In this document: piece after piece, positions 46,045 to 54,949 of the stretch | Layout of the letters: each line of letters begins with the position of its first letter | Position numbering within the stretch: the stretch's first letter is position 1 | NCBI GenBank assembly: GCA_046351595.1 | Contig: JAXLYE010000007.1 | Coordinates: 248,001 to 312,000 of the forward strand | DNA: 64,000 bases | Direction: 5' to 3' | Source: JAXLYE01 sp046351595 | GTDB lineage: Bacteria; Myxococcota_A; Polyangia; Palsa-1104; JAEUJZ01 | Position numbers and translations under genes: made by a program | Notes under the pieces: model-generated | What the model saw: only the letters and a program-made list of their open reading frames with translations | Told to the model about the DNA's origin: nothing | The model's database searches: none

Positions 46045-47073
46045 ATGAACCTGCTCGTGACCGGGGGCGCTGGCTTCATCGGCTCGAACTTTGTGCGGCT
46101 GCGGCGGCGGACGCGGCCCGCGGATCACCTGGTGGTCCTCGACGCGCTGACCTACGCCGGCAACCTCGCCTCGCTCGAGGACGTCGACGGCTTCGCCTTT
46201 GTGAAGGGCGACATCTGCGATGCCCAGCTCGTCGAGCAGACGCTCGTCGACCACCGCATCGAGGCGATCGTCCACTTCGCCGCCGAGAGCCACGTCGACC
46301 GCTCGATCCTCGGCCCGGGCGCGTTCGTGCGCACCAACGTCACCGGCACCGCGACGCTCTTGGAGAAGGCGCGCGCCGCCGGCGTGAAGCGCTTCGTCCA
46401 CGTCTCCACCGACGAGGTCTACGGCGATCTCGGGCCCGCGGATCCGGCGTTCACCGAGAAGACGCCGCTGCACCCGCACTCGCCGTACTCGGCGTCGAAG
46501 GCGGGCTCGGACCTCTTGGTGCAGGCGTGGTTCGATACCTACCGCTTCCCGACGCTCATCACCCGCTGCTCGAACAACTACGGGCCCTACCAGTTCCCCG
46601 AGAAGCTGATCCCGCTGATGGTGCTCAACGCGCTCAGCGACACGCCGCTGCCGGTCTACGGCAACGGCCTGAACGTGCGCGACTGGATCCACGTCGAGGA
46701 CCACTGCGCCGCCGTCGAGCGCGTGCTCGAGGCCGGGCGCGAGGGGCAGGTCTACAACATCGGCGGCCGCTCCGAGCGCACCAACCTGGAGATCGTGCGC
46801 AAAATCCTCAACATCCTGGGCAAGCCCGAGTCGCTGATCCGCTTCGTCGCCGACCGCCCCGGGCACGACCGCCGCTACGCCATCGACGACACCAAGATCG
46901 AGCGCGAGCTCGGCTGGGTGCGCAGCCGCAAGCTCGACGAGGGCCTGCGCGCGACCGTCGACTGGTACCGCGAGAACGAGGGCTGGTGGCAGGCGATCCG
47001 CTCGGGCGACTACCTGTCGTGGTACGAGCGCAACTACCAGCAGCGCGGCGTCGCCGAGCACCTGGCGAGCTGA
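46045..47073 (+). CDS. rfbB: dTDP-glucose 4,6-dehydratase
   Basis: 342 residues, typical for RmlB/RfbB. Second step of dTDP-L-rhamnose synthesis: dTDP-glucose to dTDP-4-keto-6-deoxyglucose. NAD motif TGGAGFIGSNF, active-site STDEVYGDL with the Thr-Asp-Glu triad, and YSASKAGSD with the Tyr-Lys pair. ATG 46045 is the natural start of the Rossmann strand. First gene of a cluster with rfbA and rfbC, 102 bases apart from rfbA. Confidence 0.96.
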   Translation: MNLLVTGGAGFIGSNFVRLRRRTRPADHLVVLDALTYAGNLASLEDVDGFAFVKGDICDAQLVEQTLVDHRIEAIVHFAAESHVDRSILGPGAFVRTNVTGTATLLEKARAAGVKRFVHVSTDEVYGDLGPADPAFTEKTPLHPHSPYSASKAGSDLLVQAWFDTYRFPTLITRCSNNYGPYQFPEKLIPLMVLNALSDTPLPVYGNGLNVRDWIHVEDHCAAVERVLEAGREGQVYNIGGRSERTNLEIVRKILNILGKPESLIRFVADRPGHDRRYAIDDTKIERELGWVRSRKLDEGLRATVDWYRENEGWWQAIRSGDYLSWYERNYQQRGVAEHLAS

Positions 47074-47175
47074 CTCCGCCCTGGTCTTGGCCCTGGCCGG
47101 GCGGCCCGCCCGTCGGGGTCCGCAGACCGCTTACCGACTTAGCATCCACTCCTTAGCCGAAGAGAGAGTCGCACC

Positions 47176-48081
47176 ATGAAGGGAATCGTACTTGCGGGAG
47201 GCTCGGGCACGCGCCTGTATCCGCTGACGCGGGTCATCTCGAAGCAGCTTTTGCCCGTCTACGACAAGCCGATGATCTACTACCCGCTGACCAGCCTGAT
47301 GCTGGCCGGCATCCGCGAGATCCTCATCATCTCGACGCCGCACGACACGCCGCGCTTCCAGGAGCTGCTCGGCGACGGCAGCCAGTGGGGCGTGCGGTTC
47401 GAGTATGCGGTGCAGCCGCACCCCGGCGGGCTGGCGCAGGCGTTCCTCATCGGCCGCGAGTTCGTCGGCACCGACAGCGTGGCGTTGGTGCTCGGCGACA
47501 ACATCTTCTACGGCCACGGCTTCGCCGAGCTGGTGCAGCGCGCGGCTCGGCAGACCAGCGGCGCCACCGTCTTCGGCTACTTCGTCAAGGACCCCGAGCG
47601 CTACGGCGTCGTCGAGCTCGACGCCGACAACCGCCCCGTCGGCATCGAGGAGAAGCCGGCGATGCCCAAGTCGAACTACGCGGTGACGGGGCTGTACTTC
47701 TACGACAACAAGGTGCTCGACATCGCCGCGAACCTCAAGCCGTCCAAGCGCGGCGAGCTCGAGATCACCGACGTCAACGCCGAGTACCTGCGGCGCAAGG
47801 AGCTGCGCGTCGAGCTGATGGGCCGCGGCTACGCCTGGCTCGACACCGGCACGCACGAGTCGCTGCAGCAGGCCTCAAGCTTCATCGAGATCATCGAGCA
47901 GCGGCAGGGTCTCAAGGTCGCCTGCCCCGAGGAGATCGCCTACCGCATGGGCTACATCGACGCGGCGCAGGTGGCCGCGATCGCGCACTCCATGAACAAG
48001 AACGAGTACGGGCGCTACCTCGGCCGGCTGCTCGAGCGCGGCTCCGCGGGCCTGGGCGCCTCGTCGCTGGACGTGGCCTAG
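47176..48081 (+). CDS. rfbA: Glucose-1-phosphate thymidylyltransferase
   Basis: 301 residues, typical for RmlA/RfbA. Forms dTDP-glucose from glucose 1-phosphate and dTTP. N-terminal GGSGTRLYPLTRVISKQLLP (given to its limit) with the nucleotide loop, VYDKPMIYYPL, LGDNIFYGHG with the metal Asp, and GYAWLDTGTH near the C-terminus. Starts at ATG 47176; the rfbC gene follows after 23 bases. Confidence 0.96.
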   Translation: MKGIVLAGGSGTRLYPLTRVISKQLLPVYDKPMIYYPLTSLMLAGIREILIISTPHDTPRFQELLGDGSQWGVRFEYAVQPHPGGLAQAFLIGREFVGTDSVALVLGDNIFYGHGFAELVQRAARQTSGATVFGYFVKDPERYGVVELDADNRPVGIEEKPAMPKSNYAVTGLYFYDNKVLDIAANLKPSKRGELEITDVNAEYLRRKELRVELMGRGYAWLDTGTHESLQQASSFIEIIEQRQGLKVACPEEIAYRMGYIDAAQVAAIAHSMNKNEYGRYLGRLLERGSAGLGASSLDVA

Positions 48082-48104
48082 GCGGGCGAGGCGGAGGCGC
48101 TGTC

Positions 48105-48749
48105 ATGAAGATCCTCGAAGTCCGGACGCTGGCCATCCCCGAGATCAAGGTCATCCGCTTCGCCCGCTTCTGCGACGCACGCGGCTACTTCACCGAGCAC
48201 TTCCGGCTGAGCGACTTCGCCCAGCACCCGGAGCTCGGCTTCCTGTCGGGCGTGCAGTTCCAGCAGGCGAACGAGAGCTACTCGCGACCGGGCACGGTGC
48301 GCGGCCTGCACTTCCAGTGGAACCCGTACATGGGCAAGCTGGTGCGCGCGCAGCGCGGCCGCCTCGTCGACCTGGCGCTCGACATCCGCAAGGGCTCACC
48401 GACCTGCGGCCAGATCATCGCGTATGACATCCCGAGCCGCCCGGACATGGACTACGCCGACTGGATCTGGCTGCCGCCGGGCTTCGCGCACGGCACGCTG
48501 TTCGTCGAGGAGACGCAGATCGAGTACTTCTGCTCGGGGCAGTGGAGCCCGGGCTGTGAGGCCGCGGTGTCGCCGCTGGCCGACGATCTCGACTGGTCCC
48601 GCTGCGAGCCCGCGCTGCGCGACCTGTTCCGCTCCGTCGTCGACAGCCCCGCGTGCCTGATGACCGACAAGGACCGCAACGGCCTGTCGCTCAAGGGCTG
48701 GCTGGCCGACCCGCGCTCCGAGCACTTCGTCTTCGGGCGCAGCTGCTAA
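48105..48749 (+). CDS. rfbC: dTDP-4-dehydrorhamnose 3,5-epimerase
   Basis: 214 residues. Epimerises dTDP-4-keto-6-deoxyglucose at C3 and C5. Cupin motif with FCDARGYFTEHFR, the catalytic His in TVRGLHFQ, Asp in LVDLALDIRKGSP, and the tail TDKDRNGLSLKGW. The usual fourth gene, rfbD (reductase), is not in this window. ATG 48105 has GGAGG 9 bases upstream. Repeat element A begins 25 bases past its stop. Confidence 0.93.
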   Translation: MKILEVRTLAIPEIKVIRFARFCDARGYFTEHFRLSDFAQHPELGFLSGVQFQQANESYSRPGTVRGLHFQWNPYMGKLVRAQRGRLVDLALDIRKGSPTCGQIIAYDIPSRPDMDYADWIWLPPGFAHGTLFVEETQIEYFCSGQWSPGCEAAVSPLADDLDWSRCEPALRDLFRSVVDSPACLMTDKDRNGLSLKGWLADPRSEHFVFGRSC

Positions 48750-48774
48750 GCATCCAGCCACATCTGCTGAAGGA

Positions 48775-48848
48775 GCGGGTGGCGCCGGAGGCAGGGATCT
48801 CGGCGCGCCAGCGACGGGATGCCGCAGGCGACAGGACCCGCGTCCGTC
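48775..48848 (+). repeat. Dispersed 75-bp element, copy A
   Basis: Reads GCGGGTGGCGCCGGAGG through GACCCGCGTCCGTC; nearly 90 percent identical by eye to the reverse strand of 62959-63033. GCGGGT at its start can pair with ACCCGC at its positions 62-67, and CGG-GATG-CCG forms an inner hairpin. Lies between rfbC and the STAND gene. Confidence 0.85.
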
Positions 48849-49025
48849 CTACTGTGTCGCATTTCTTATGGCTTTGTACCTAGCGTCGGCGGTCTGCCGT
48901 CGGTCCGGTGCGGCTGCCTGCGGCGGCCGGCGGGCTTTTGGTACCCTTTGGGAACAGGCCGGTTCACGGCGCGCGGGTGTGCGCCGTGACGCGCTCCATC
49001 CGACGATGACCGCCTGCGCCCTCCC

Positions 49026-52000
49026 ATGCCGAGCAGCTCTCCCCCAGCGATCGTCGTAGCCGAAGACCTGTTCGCCAGCGAGCGGGCGCGGCACGGGGTG
49101 CTGCTCGGGCGCGAGGACTTTTTGGCCGAGATCGACCGGCTCATCGAGGCGGGCGACCGCGGCTTCGTGCTGCTCCTGGCCAGCCCCGGCGCGGGCAAGA
49201 GCGCGATGCTGTGGCACTACGTCAAGCGCGCCAAGGCCAGCGGCCAGCCGGTCGCGCACCACTTCATCCGCGCCAACACCAGCGACTGGGACTATCCCTA
49301 CGCCGTGCAGGCGTCGCTAGTGGCGCAGCTCGAGGCGCTGTTCCCCGACGAGCGCAACCCCGACGCGCGGCCCGAGCGGCGCCTGGTCGAGCTGGTCCTG
49401 CGCATCGCCAACCACCGCCTGATCCCGCAGCGCCGCAAGCTCGTCATCGTGCTCGACGGGCTGAACGAGGTGACGGCGCCGGCCGGCGAGAACCCCATGG
49501 ACCGCCTGCTGCCGCCGGCGCTGCCGCCCGGGGTGTTCGTGCTGGGCGCGGTGCGCACCGGCCACCCCTACCTGGCCTCGTTCGCCGAGCGCGGCGCCCA
49601 CATCCTCGACCTCGATCGCGGGCTGCCCGACACCGGCGGCCGCCACCGCGCCGCCCGCACCTTCTGGGGCTACTACGGACCGCCGCTCGGGCTGCCGTCG
49701 GACTACCGGCGGCTGGCCGTGCGCTCGGCCGAGGGCAACCTGCTGCACGCCGTGCTGCTGCGCCAGAAGCTCGCGCAGCTCGACGACGCCGAGCGCGCCC
49801 GCCAGCTCGGCGAGCCGCTGCCCTACGGCCTGCTCGCGATGCTCGAGTCGGTCGCGCAGGGGCTGTGGCTGCCCGAGAGCGCTTTTGCGAAGGGGCTGGC
49901 GCTCGACCCGGGCCAGCTGCACGCGCTGCTCGGCGTCATCACGGTTGCGCGCGAGGCGCTGCCGCCGGCCCAGATCGGGGCCGTGCTCGGGACCTCGGCG
50001 CCGACGCTGCCGCCGTTCCAGGGGCCGGGAGACGCCGGCAGCGCGCCGCCCGAGCTCGTGACCGCGCTGCGCGCCTTCCTGCTGGCCGAAGAGACGCCCC
50101 TCGGCGTCGGCTACCGCCTGGGGCACGAGTGCTTCCGCGAGCTTCTGCGCGCGCGCCTGGGGCCGCAGGAGCTGCGCCGCCTGCACCGCCTGATCGCGCA
50201 CCGCCTGGCCGCCTGGCCGCCGTCGCCGCCACCCGGCAGCGACCCGGTGCTCGCCGACTTCCTGCGCCGCTATGCGCTGCGCCACGGCGTCTTCCACCGC
50301 GTCGAGGCCGCGGAGTGGCCGGCTGTCGAGGCCGTGCTCTCGGACGTCGACTTTTTGATGGCGCGCTGCGGCGACGCCGGCACGCAGGCGCTGGAGCACG
50401 ACTTCGCGATCGCGGCGGCCTCGTGCCCGGATCCGGTGCGGCAGAAGGAGTGGCGCGATCTGCGGCGCGCGGTGCGCGAAGAGTCGCACTGGCTGCGCCG
50501 CGAGCTGCCATCGCTGCCGACGCTTCTGTACAACCGGCTGCGGCGCTACGGCTGGCCGGGCTCGCGCATCGCCCGGGCGCTGGCCATGGCCGAGGGGCAG
50601 TCGCAGCTCCGCCTGCAGCGCGGCGTCGGTGGGCACGAGCAGACGCTGGTCGGCCACGCCAGCTCGGTCTACGGCTGCGCGGTCACGCGCGACGGCCGCC
50701 GCCTGATCTCGGCGTCGTGGGACCGCACGCTCAAGGTCTGGGACGTGGCCAGCGGTCAGGTGCTGCGCACGCTCAAGGGGCACGCCGCCGAGGTCACCGC
50801 CTGCGTGCTCCTGCCCGACGAGGAGCACGTGGTCTCGGGCTCGTCCGACTGCTCGATCAAGGTCTTCAGCCTGCAGACCGGCCGGGTCAAGCAGACGCTG
50901 CTCGGCCACACCGGCGAGGTCACCTGCCTGGCCGTGTTCCCCGACGGCAAGCGCGTCCTCTCGGGGGCGCGCGACAAGACGCTGCGGATCTGGGACCTCG
51001 CGACCGGGCAGGTGCTGCAGACGCTGATCGGCCACGTCGGCTGGGTCACCGCCTGCGGGCTGCTCGACGACGAGCGCGTGCTCTCCGGCGCCTGGGACAA
51101 GACCCTCCGCATCTGGCGCGCCGACACCGGCAAGGAGGTCGCGACCCTCGTCGGGCATGCCGCCGGGGTGCGCGCGCTCTGTGCGCTGCCGGGCGGGCGG
51201 CGCGTGCTCTCGGGCTCCGAGGACCACAGCCTCAAGCTGTGGGACGTCAGCACCGGGCGTGAGCTCGTCGCCTACCAGGGCCACACCGCCGGCGTCACCG
51301 CGTGCACGCTGTTGCCCGACGGCAAGCGCCTGATCTCGACGGCCAAGGACAAGACGCTGCGGGTCTGGGACCTGGCGAGCGGGCAGCTCTTGACGACGCT
51401 GCAGGGGCACTCGGGCTGGGTGACGGCGTGCGCGGCGCTGCCCGACGGGCGGCACGTGGTCTCGGGCTCGGATGACTACAGCATCAAGGTCTGGGACCTC
51501 ACCGCCGGGCAGGATCTGTCGACGCTGCCGGGGCACTCGGCGGCCGTGACCGCGTGCGCGGCGGTGCCGGGGCAGCAGGCGCTGCTCACCGGGTCCGCGG
51601 ATCGCACCCTCAAGCTGTGGGATCTGGCGAGCGGGCTGGCGGTAAAGACGCTGCGCGGTCACCTCGATCAGGTGACGTGCGTGGCGGTGCTGCCCGACGG
51701 GCGGCACGCGGTCTCGGGGTCGTGGGACAAGACCGTGCGGCTGTGGGATCTGCAGGCCGGCACCGAGCTGCGCGTGCTCAGCGGGCACCAGTGGTTCGTC
51801 TCGTGCGTGGCGGCGCTGCCCGACGGGCGGCACGCGGTCTCGGGGTCGTGGGACAAGAGCCTGCGGCTGTGGGACCTGGGCACCGGGCAGACGCTGCAGA
51901 CGCTGCTCGGGCACGCGGCGCAGGTGACGTGCGTGGCGGCGCTGCCCGACGGGCGGCGGGTGCTCTCGGGCTCGCGCGACGGCACGCTGCGGCTGTGGGA

Positions 52001-52460
52001 TCTGCCGAGCGGCCGCGAGCTCCTGGTGCTGCGCGGCCACATCGACGGCGTGACCACCTGCGCGCTGAGCCCGAGCGGCACGCGCGCGCTGTCGGGCTCG
52101 CGCGATCGCACGGTGAAGCTGTGGGACCTGACCACCGGCACCGAGCTGCTCACGCTCACCGAGCACGGCGGCCAGGTCGCGGCCTGCGCGCTCAGCGACG
52201 ACGGCCGCCACGCCGTGACGGCGTCGGACGGCGACACCCTGAAGATCTGGGACCTGCAGAGCGGGCGCTGCCTGGACACGGTCTACGGCGAGGCACCCTT
52301 CGACTGCGTCGCGCTGGTCGTCGGCGCGGGCGAGCCGGACGCGGGCGGCGCGGTGCCGGATCAGCGCATCTGCGCCGGCGACCGCCTGGGCCACCTGTGG
52401 TGCCTGGCGTCGCGCACCGGCGCCGAGGACACGGCGCCCTGGCCCCTCGACGAGCCGTAG
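49026..52460 (+). CDS. STAND-type NTPase with 14 WD40 repeats
   Basis: 1144 residues. Residues 1-45 are a short lead with LLGREDFLAEIDRL, then an NTPase with Walker A ASPGAGKSA (about 52-60), Walker B KLVIVLDGLNEV (Asp near 144), and a winged-helix/helical region to about 530 (GYRLGHECFRELLRARLG, LPTLLYNRLRRYGWPG). Residues 535-1144 hold 14 WD40 blades of about 42 residues (GH-x..-WD pattern), enough for two seven-bladed propellers; the last blade is degenerate. Architecture like NACHT/NB-ARC STAND sensors, but no effector domain is attached. Blades 9 and 10 are almost identical in DNA. ATG 49026. Confidence 0.93.
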   Translation: MPSSSPPAIVVAEDLFASERARHGVLLGREDFLAEIDRLIEAGDRGFVLLLASPGAGKSAMLWHYVKRAKASGQPVAHHFIRANTSDWDYPYAVQASLVAQLEALFPDERNPDARPERRLVELVLRIANHRLIPQRRKLVIVLDGLNEVTAPAGENPMDRLLPPALPPGVFVLGAVRTGHPYLASFAERGAHILDLDRGLPDTGGRHRAARTFWGYYGPPLGLPSDYRRLAVRSAEGNLLHAVLLRQKLAQLDDAERARQLGEPLPYGLLAMLESVAQGLWLPESAFAKGLALDPGQLHALLGVITVAREALPPAQIGAVLGTSAPTLPPFQGPGDAGSAPPELVTALRAFLLAEETPLGVGYRLGHECFRELLRARLGPQELRRLHRLIAHRLAAWPPSPPPGSDPVLADFLRRYALRHGVFHRVEAAEWPAVEAVLSDVDFLMARCGDAGTQALEHDFAIAAASCPDPVRQKEWRDLRRAVREESHWLRRELPSLPTLLYNRLRRYGWPGSRIARALAMAEGQSQLRLQRGVGGHEQTLVGHASSVYGCAVTRDGRRLISASWDRTLKVWDVASGQVLRTLKGHAAEVTACVLLPDEEHVVSGSSDCSIKVFSLQTGRVKQTLLGHTGEVTCLAVFPDGKRVLSGARDKTLRIWDLATGQVLQTLIGHVGWVTACGLLDDERVLSGAWDKTLRIWRADTGKEVATLVGHAAGVRALCALPGGRRVLSGSEDHSLKLWDVSTGRELVAYQGHTAGVTACTLLPDGKRLISTAKDKTLRVWDLASGQLLTTLQGHSGWVTACAALPDGRHVVSGSDDYSIKVWDLTAGQDLSTLPGHSAAVTACAAVPGQQALLTGSADRTLKLWDLASGLAVKTLRGHLDQVTCVAVLPDGRHAVSGSWDKTVRLWDLQAGTELRVLSGHQWFVSCVAALPDGRHAVSGSWDKSLRLWDLGTGQTLQTLLGHAAQVTCVAALPDGRRVLSGSRDGTLRLWDLPSGRELLVLRGHIDGVTTCALSPSGTRALSGSRDRTVKLWDLTTGTELLTLTEHGGQVAACALSDDGRHAVTASDGDTLKIWDLQSGRCLDTVYGEAPFDCVALVVGAGEPDAGGAVPDQRICAGDRLGHLWCLASRTGAEDTAPWPLDEP

Positions 52461-52708
52461 CCTCGGGACGAGGCGAGCAGGAAACCGGGCCCCCTCAGTC
52501 GAATCGGACCGCGCGCGGCCCGCTCCCCAAAGCGCTCGATGTCTTCTCTTGTCCTTTATGATTGGAAACCGGGGTGCCCAAGCCGCTGCGGGTTGCCGCT
52601 GGATCCGATCGGATTGCCTCTCTATGGCGGGGCCAAGAACGGATAGGGCTCCGCTCTGCCTTGCGCCTGCTCGGGCCGAGAGCTCAGCGGAACCGCCGAT
52701 CCACGCAG
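52461..52708. other. Intergenic region left of the 21-bp array
   Basis: GC-rich, with fragments resembling decayed 21-bp units near 52570-52620. No supported gene. Confidence 0.4.
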
Positions 52709-53065
52709 TGAATTCGGGCTGCCCCTGGCTCGATTCGCTTTGCCCCTGAGTTGATTCGGTTTGCCTCTGAGTTGATTCGGTTTGCCTCTGAGTTGCTGTT
52801 TTTCTGATTTCAGAGGCTCCGCGCTGCCTTCGAGTTGATTCGCCTTGCCTCTGAGTTGCTCCGGTTTGCCTTCGAGTTGATTCGTTTTGGCTTTCAAAGG
52901 CTCCGCGTTGCCTTCTCATTCGATCCGCGTGCCTATGAAAGGCTGCGCTTCTGCTTCCAGTTGATTCGGTTTGGGTCTGAGTTGATTCGGTTTGGGTCTG
53001 AGTTGATTCGGTTTGGGTCTGAGTTGATGCGGTTTGGGTTTCAGTTGATTCGCGCTGCCTAATGG
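52709..53065. repeat. 21-bp minisatellite, 17 units
   Basis: Seventeen consecutive units in exact 21-base register, consensus like TTGATTCGGTTTGCCTCTGAG; three in a row are identical at 52961-53023, others vary (some read AGGCTCCGCGTTGCCTTC...). Visibly richer in A and T than the flanks. The period equals seven codons, so both strands show heptad-like frames, but no start, ribosome site or coding bias supports a gene. Confidence 0.92.
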
Positions 53066-53333
53066 GGCCGCGCGGAGCCAGGAAGCAGGTCGCGGGCCAA
53101 CGCGGCTTTTTTAGCGACAGCGACGGAGGGCTTGGCCGGAAGGGTCAAGGGGCTGCGGTCTGCCCATGGGCAGGCGGGGGAGGTAGCGGGCAGGCAGTGG
53201 GCAGCCTCGGGCCCGAGGCGGGACAGGGGGGATGGGCAGCGATGGGCAGCGACGGGAGGGCGCGAACGGCCCGAGCGCCGCTGCCCCGGCCGTGCGCATC
53301 AGGACAGCGGGATCTGGCTCCCGCGACGAGGAA
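53066..53333. other. Intergenic region right of the 21-bp array
   Basis: Very G-rich on the plus strand (runs such as GGCAGCGATGGGCAGCGACGGGAGGG) up to the end of the AlgH gene. No gene supported. Confidence 0.4.
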
Positions 53334-54047
53334 CTAAGCCGAAGCGACCGCGCCCGAGACGAGCATGCTGGGGGTCAGGGACATGCGGCGGAGGGCGCCT
53401 TCCCAGACGTCGCTTGGGGCGGTGTTGAAGAGCAGGTCGGCGTCCATGTCGCCGGGGAGCCAGCTGCTCTGCTGCAGCTCGAACTCGAGCTGGCCGGGGG
53501 CCCAGCCGGCGTAGCCGGAGAAGACCATCACCGGCACGTCCTCGCGCTCGGCCAAGAGGCCCAGGAGCAGCGGGGAGGAGCCGACGTGGATGCCGGGCAG
53601 CACGGTCACGGCGTCGGGCAGCGGGGTGTCGCCGCCGTGCAGGAGCCAGATGCGCCCGGGCTCGCAGGGGCCGCCGGAGCGCACGAGCTGGGTGGCGTCC
53701 GGGCCGCGGCGCCAGCGGATGCCGAAGGGCTGGCAGACCTCGGCGATGGAGGTCCTCATCGTCGGGCCGAGCACGATGCCGAGCGCGCCCTCGATGCCGT
53801 GCGACAGCATCAGCGTGACGCTGTGCGAGAAGTTCGGGTCGCCCAGGCGCGGCATGGCGATGAGGACGTTGCCGGTGAGGCTGCTCTGCACGGGGCGGCG
53901 CGCGGCGGGCTCGCCTTCGGGCGCGGCGTCGGCGCCCTCACCGGGCTGCGGGTCGGACGGAGCGCTTGCGCGAGCAGCCGAGGGAGCAACCTGCGGATCG
54001 ACAGACGGATCGACAGGCTTGTCGGGAGACTCGTCGTGCTTGCTCAT
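53334..54047 (-). CDS. AlgH/YqgE-family protein (UPF0301)
   Basis: 237 residues. Family core from about residue 55: GNVLIAMPRLGDPNFSHSV, LSHGIEGALGIVLG, SGGPCEPGRIWLLHGG, MVFSGYAGWAPGQLEFEL. Conserved in many bacteria; linked to alginate control in Pseudomonas, biochemical role unknown. The first 50 residues are a Pro/Ala/Asp-rich low-complexity extension absent from typical members. It begins 3 bases after the SDR stop, so the two are one unit. Confidence 0.92.
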   Translation of the reverse strand: MSKHDESPDKPVDPSVDPQVAPSAARASAPSDPQPGEGADAAPEGEPAARRPVQSSLTGNVLIAMPRLGDPNFSHSVTLMLSHGIEGALGIVLGPTMRTSIAEVCQPFGIRWRRGPDATQLVRSGGPCEPGRIWLLHGGDTPLPDAVTVLPGIHVGSSPLLLGLLAEREDVPVMVFSGYAGWAPGQLEFELQQSSWLPGDMDADLLFNTAPSDVWEGALRRMSLTPSMLVSGAVASA

Positions 54048-54050
54048 GGG

Positions 54051-54845
54051 TTACCACTCTGCCGGCGCGCGGTCGCGGAAGAAGCCGCCGCACGGGCCAT
54101 CGGGCGGTAGCGTCGCCAGCCACACCGGCGTGTCGGCGCCCACCGCGAGGCTGCGGTCCGCGCCCGGGCCGCCCATGTCGGTGCGCACCCAGCCGGGACA
54201 GCAGGCGTTGACGAGCAGGCCGCGCGGGTCGGCGCCGAGCTCGCGCACGAGCACCGCGGCCAGCGTGGTCATCGCAATCTTCGACATGCGGTACGCCGAG
54301 GACGGCCAGCCTGACTCGGCGTGGTGGCCGGTGGCGACGGACTCGACGTACTCGCCGATGAAACGCAGGAGCTCGGCGCGCGTGAGGTCCGGGGCGCTGA
54401 TGCGGGCGCGCAGCGGCGCCGGCAGGATGGCGCGGTGGCCGAGGTTGCTCGAAACCAGGACGACGCGGCCGTGCGGGCGCAGGATGCGCAGCGCGCGGTC
54501 GGTCGTGTGCAGGGCGCCGTAGAAGTTGGTGGCCAGGGTGCGGCGCAGGATCTCGAGGTCGAAGCCCTTGGCGGCGATGCCGGCGTTGTTGACCAGCGCG
54601 TCCAGGCCGCCGCTCGTGCGGCCGATGTGCTCGAGGGCGGCGTCGATGTCGCTCGCGCTGGTGACGTCGAGCTTCACCGCGTCGACGTGGCCGCCCTCGG
54701 CGCGGATGGCCTCGACGATGCGCGCGGCGGCGCCGAGCTCGCGGCTGCCGAGCCACACGAAGTAGCCCTCGGCGGCCAGCTGCCGGGCGATCTCGGCGCC
54801 AATCCCGCGGTTGGCGCCCGTGACCAGGGCGACCTGCTCTTGCAT
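54051..54845 (-). CDS. Short-chain dehydrogenase (carbonyl-reductase-like)
   Basis: 264 residues. NADP loop TGANRGIGAEI, NNAGIAAKG, SSNLGH (catalytic Ser) and the YxxxK pair in SSAYRMSKIAM, then CCPGWVRTDMGGPG. The insertion between the Ser and Tyr regions is like that of CBR1-type carbonyl reductases. ATG 54845 starts the first strand. Co-transcribed with the AlgH gene downstream. Confidence 0.93.
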   Translation of the reverse strand: MQEQVALVTGANRGIGAEIARQLAAEGYFVWLGSRELGAAARIVEAIRAEGGHVDAVKLDVTSASDIDAALEHIGRTSGGLDALVNNAGIAAKGFDLEILRRTLATNFYGALHTTDRALRILRPHGRVVLVSSNLGHRAILPAPLRARISAPDLTRAELLRFIGEYVESVATGHHAESGWPSSAYRMSKIAMTTLAAVLVRELGADPRGLLVNACCPGWVRTDMGGPGADRSLAVGADTPVWLATLPPDGPCGGFFRDRAPAEW

Positions 54846-54949
54846 GCGCTGATTGTGCGGCAAGCCCGCCGAACGAGGAAGGGCTACGTGGCGGCGTCGC
54901 TGCGAGGGGACCGACGGGCAGGAGAAGCCCCGATGCCGGGGCGGGCAGG

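Noticed and set aside
48775..48848. tRNA or known riboswitch for the 75-bp element
   Set aside because: No T-loop consensus, no anticodon arm or acceptor end; does not match riboswitch cores I could recall.
49026..52460. Calling the STAND-WD40 gene an antiphage system
   Set aside because: No effector domain and no defence genes nearby; a role in immunity would be speculation.
52622..52897. Minus-strand heptad-repeat frame that looks like a coiled-coil
   Set aside because: The heptad follows from the 21-bp period; the start would be TTG without a ribosome site, and stops interrupt the frame upstream.
49317..52919. 1200-codon open frame on the minus strand opposite the WD40 gene
   Set aside because: It mirrors the codon periodicity of the plus-strand gene, has no recognisable domain and runs into the minisatellite.
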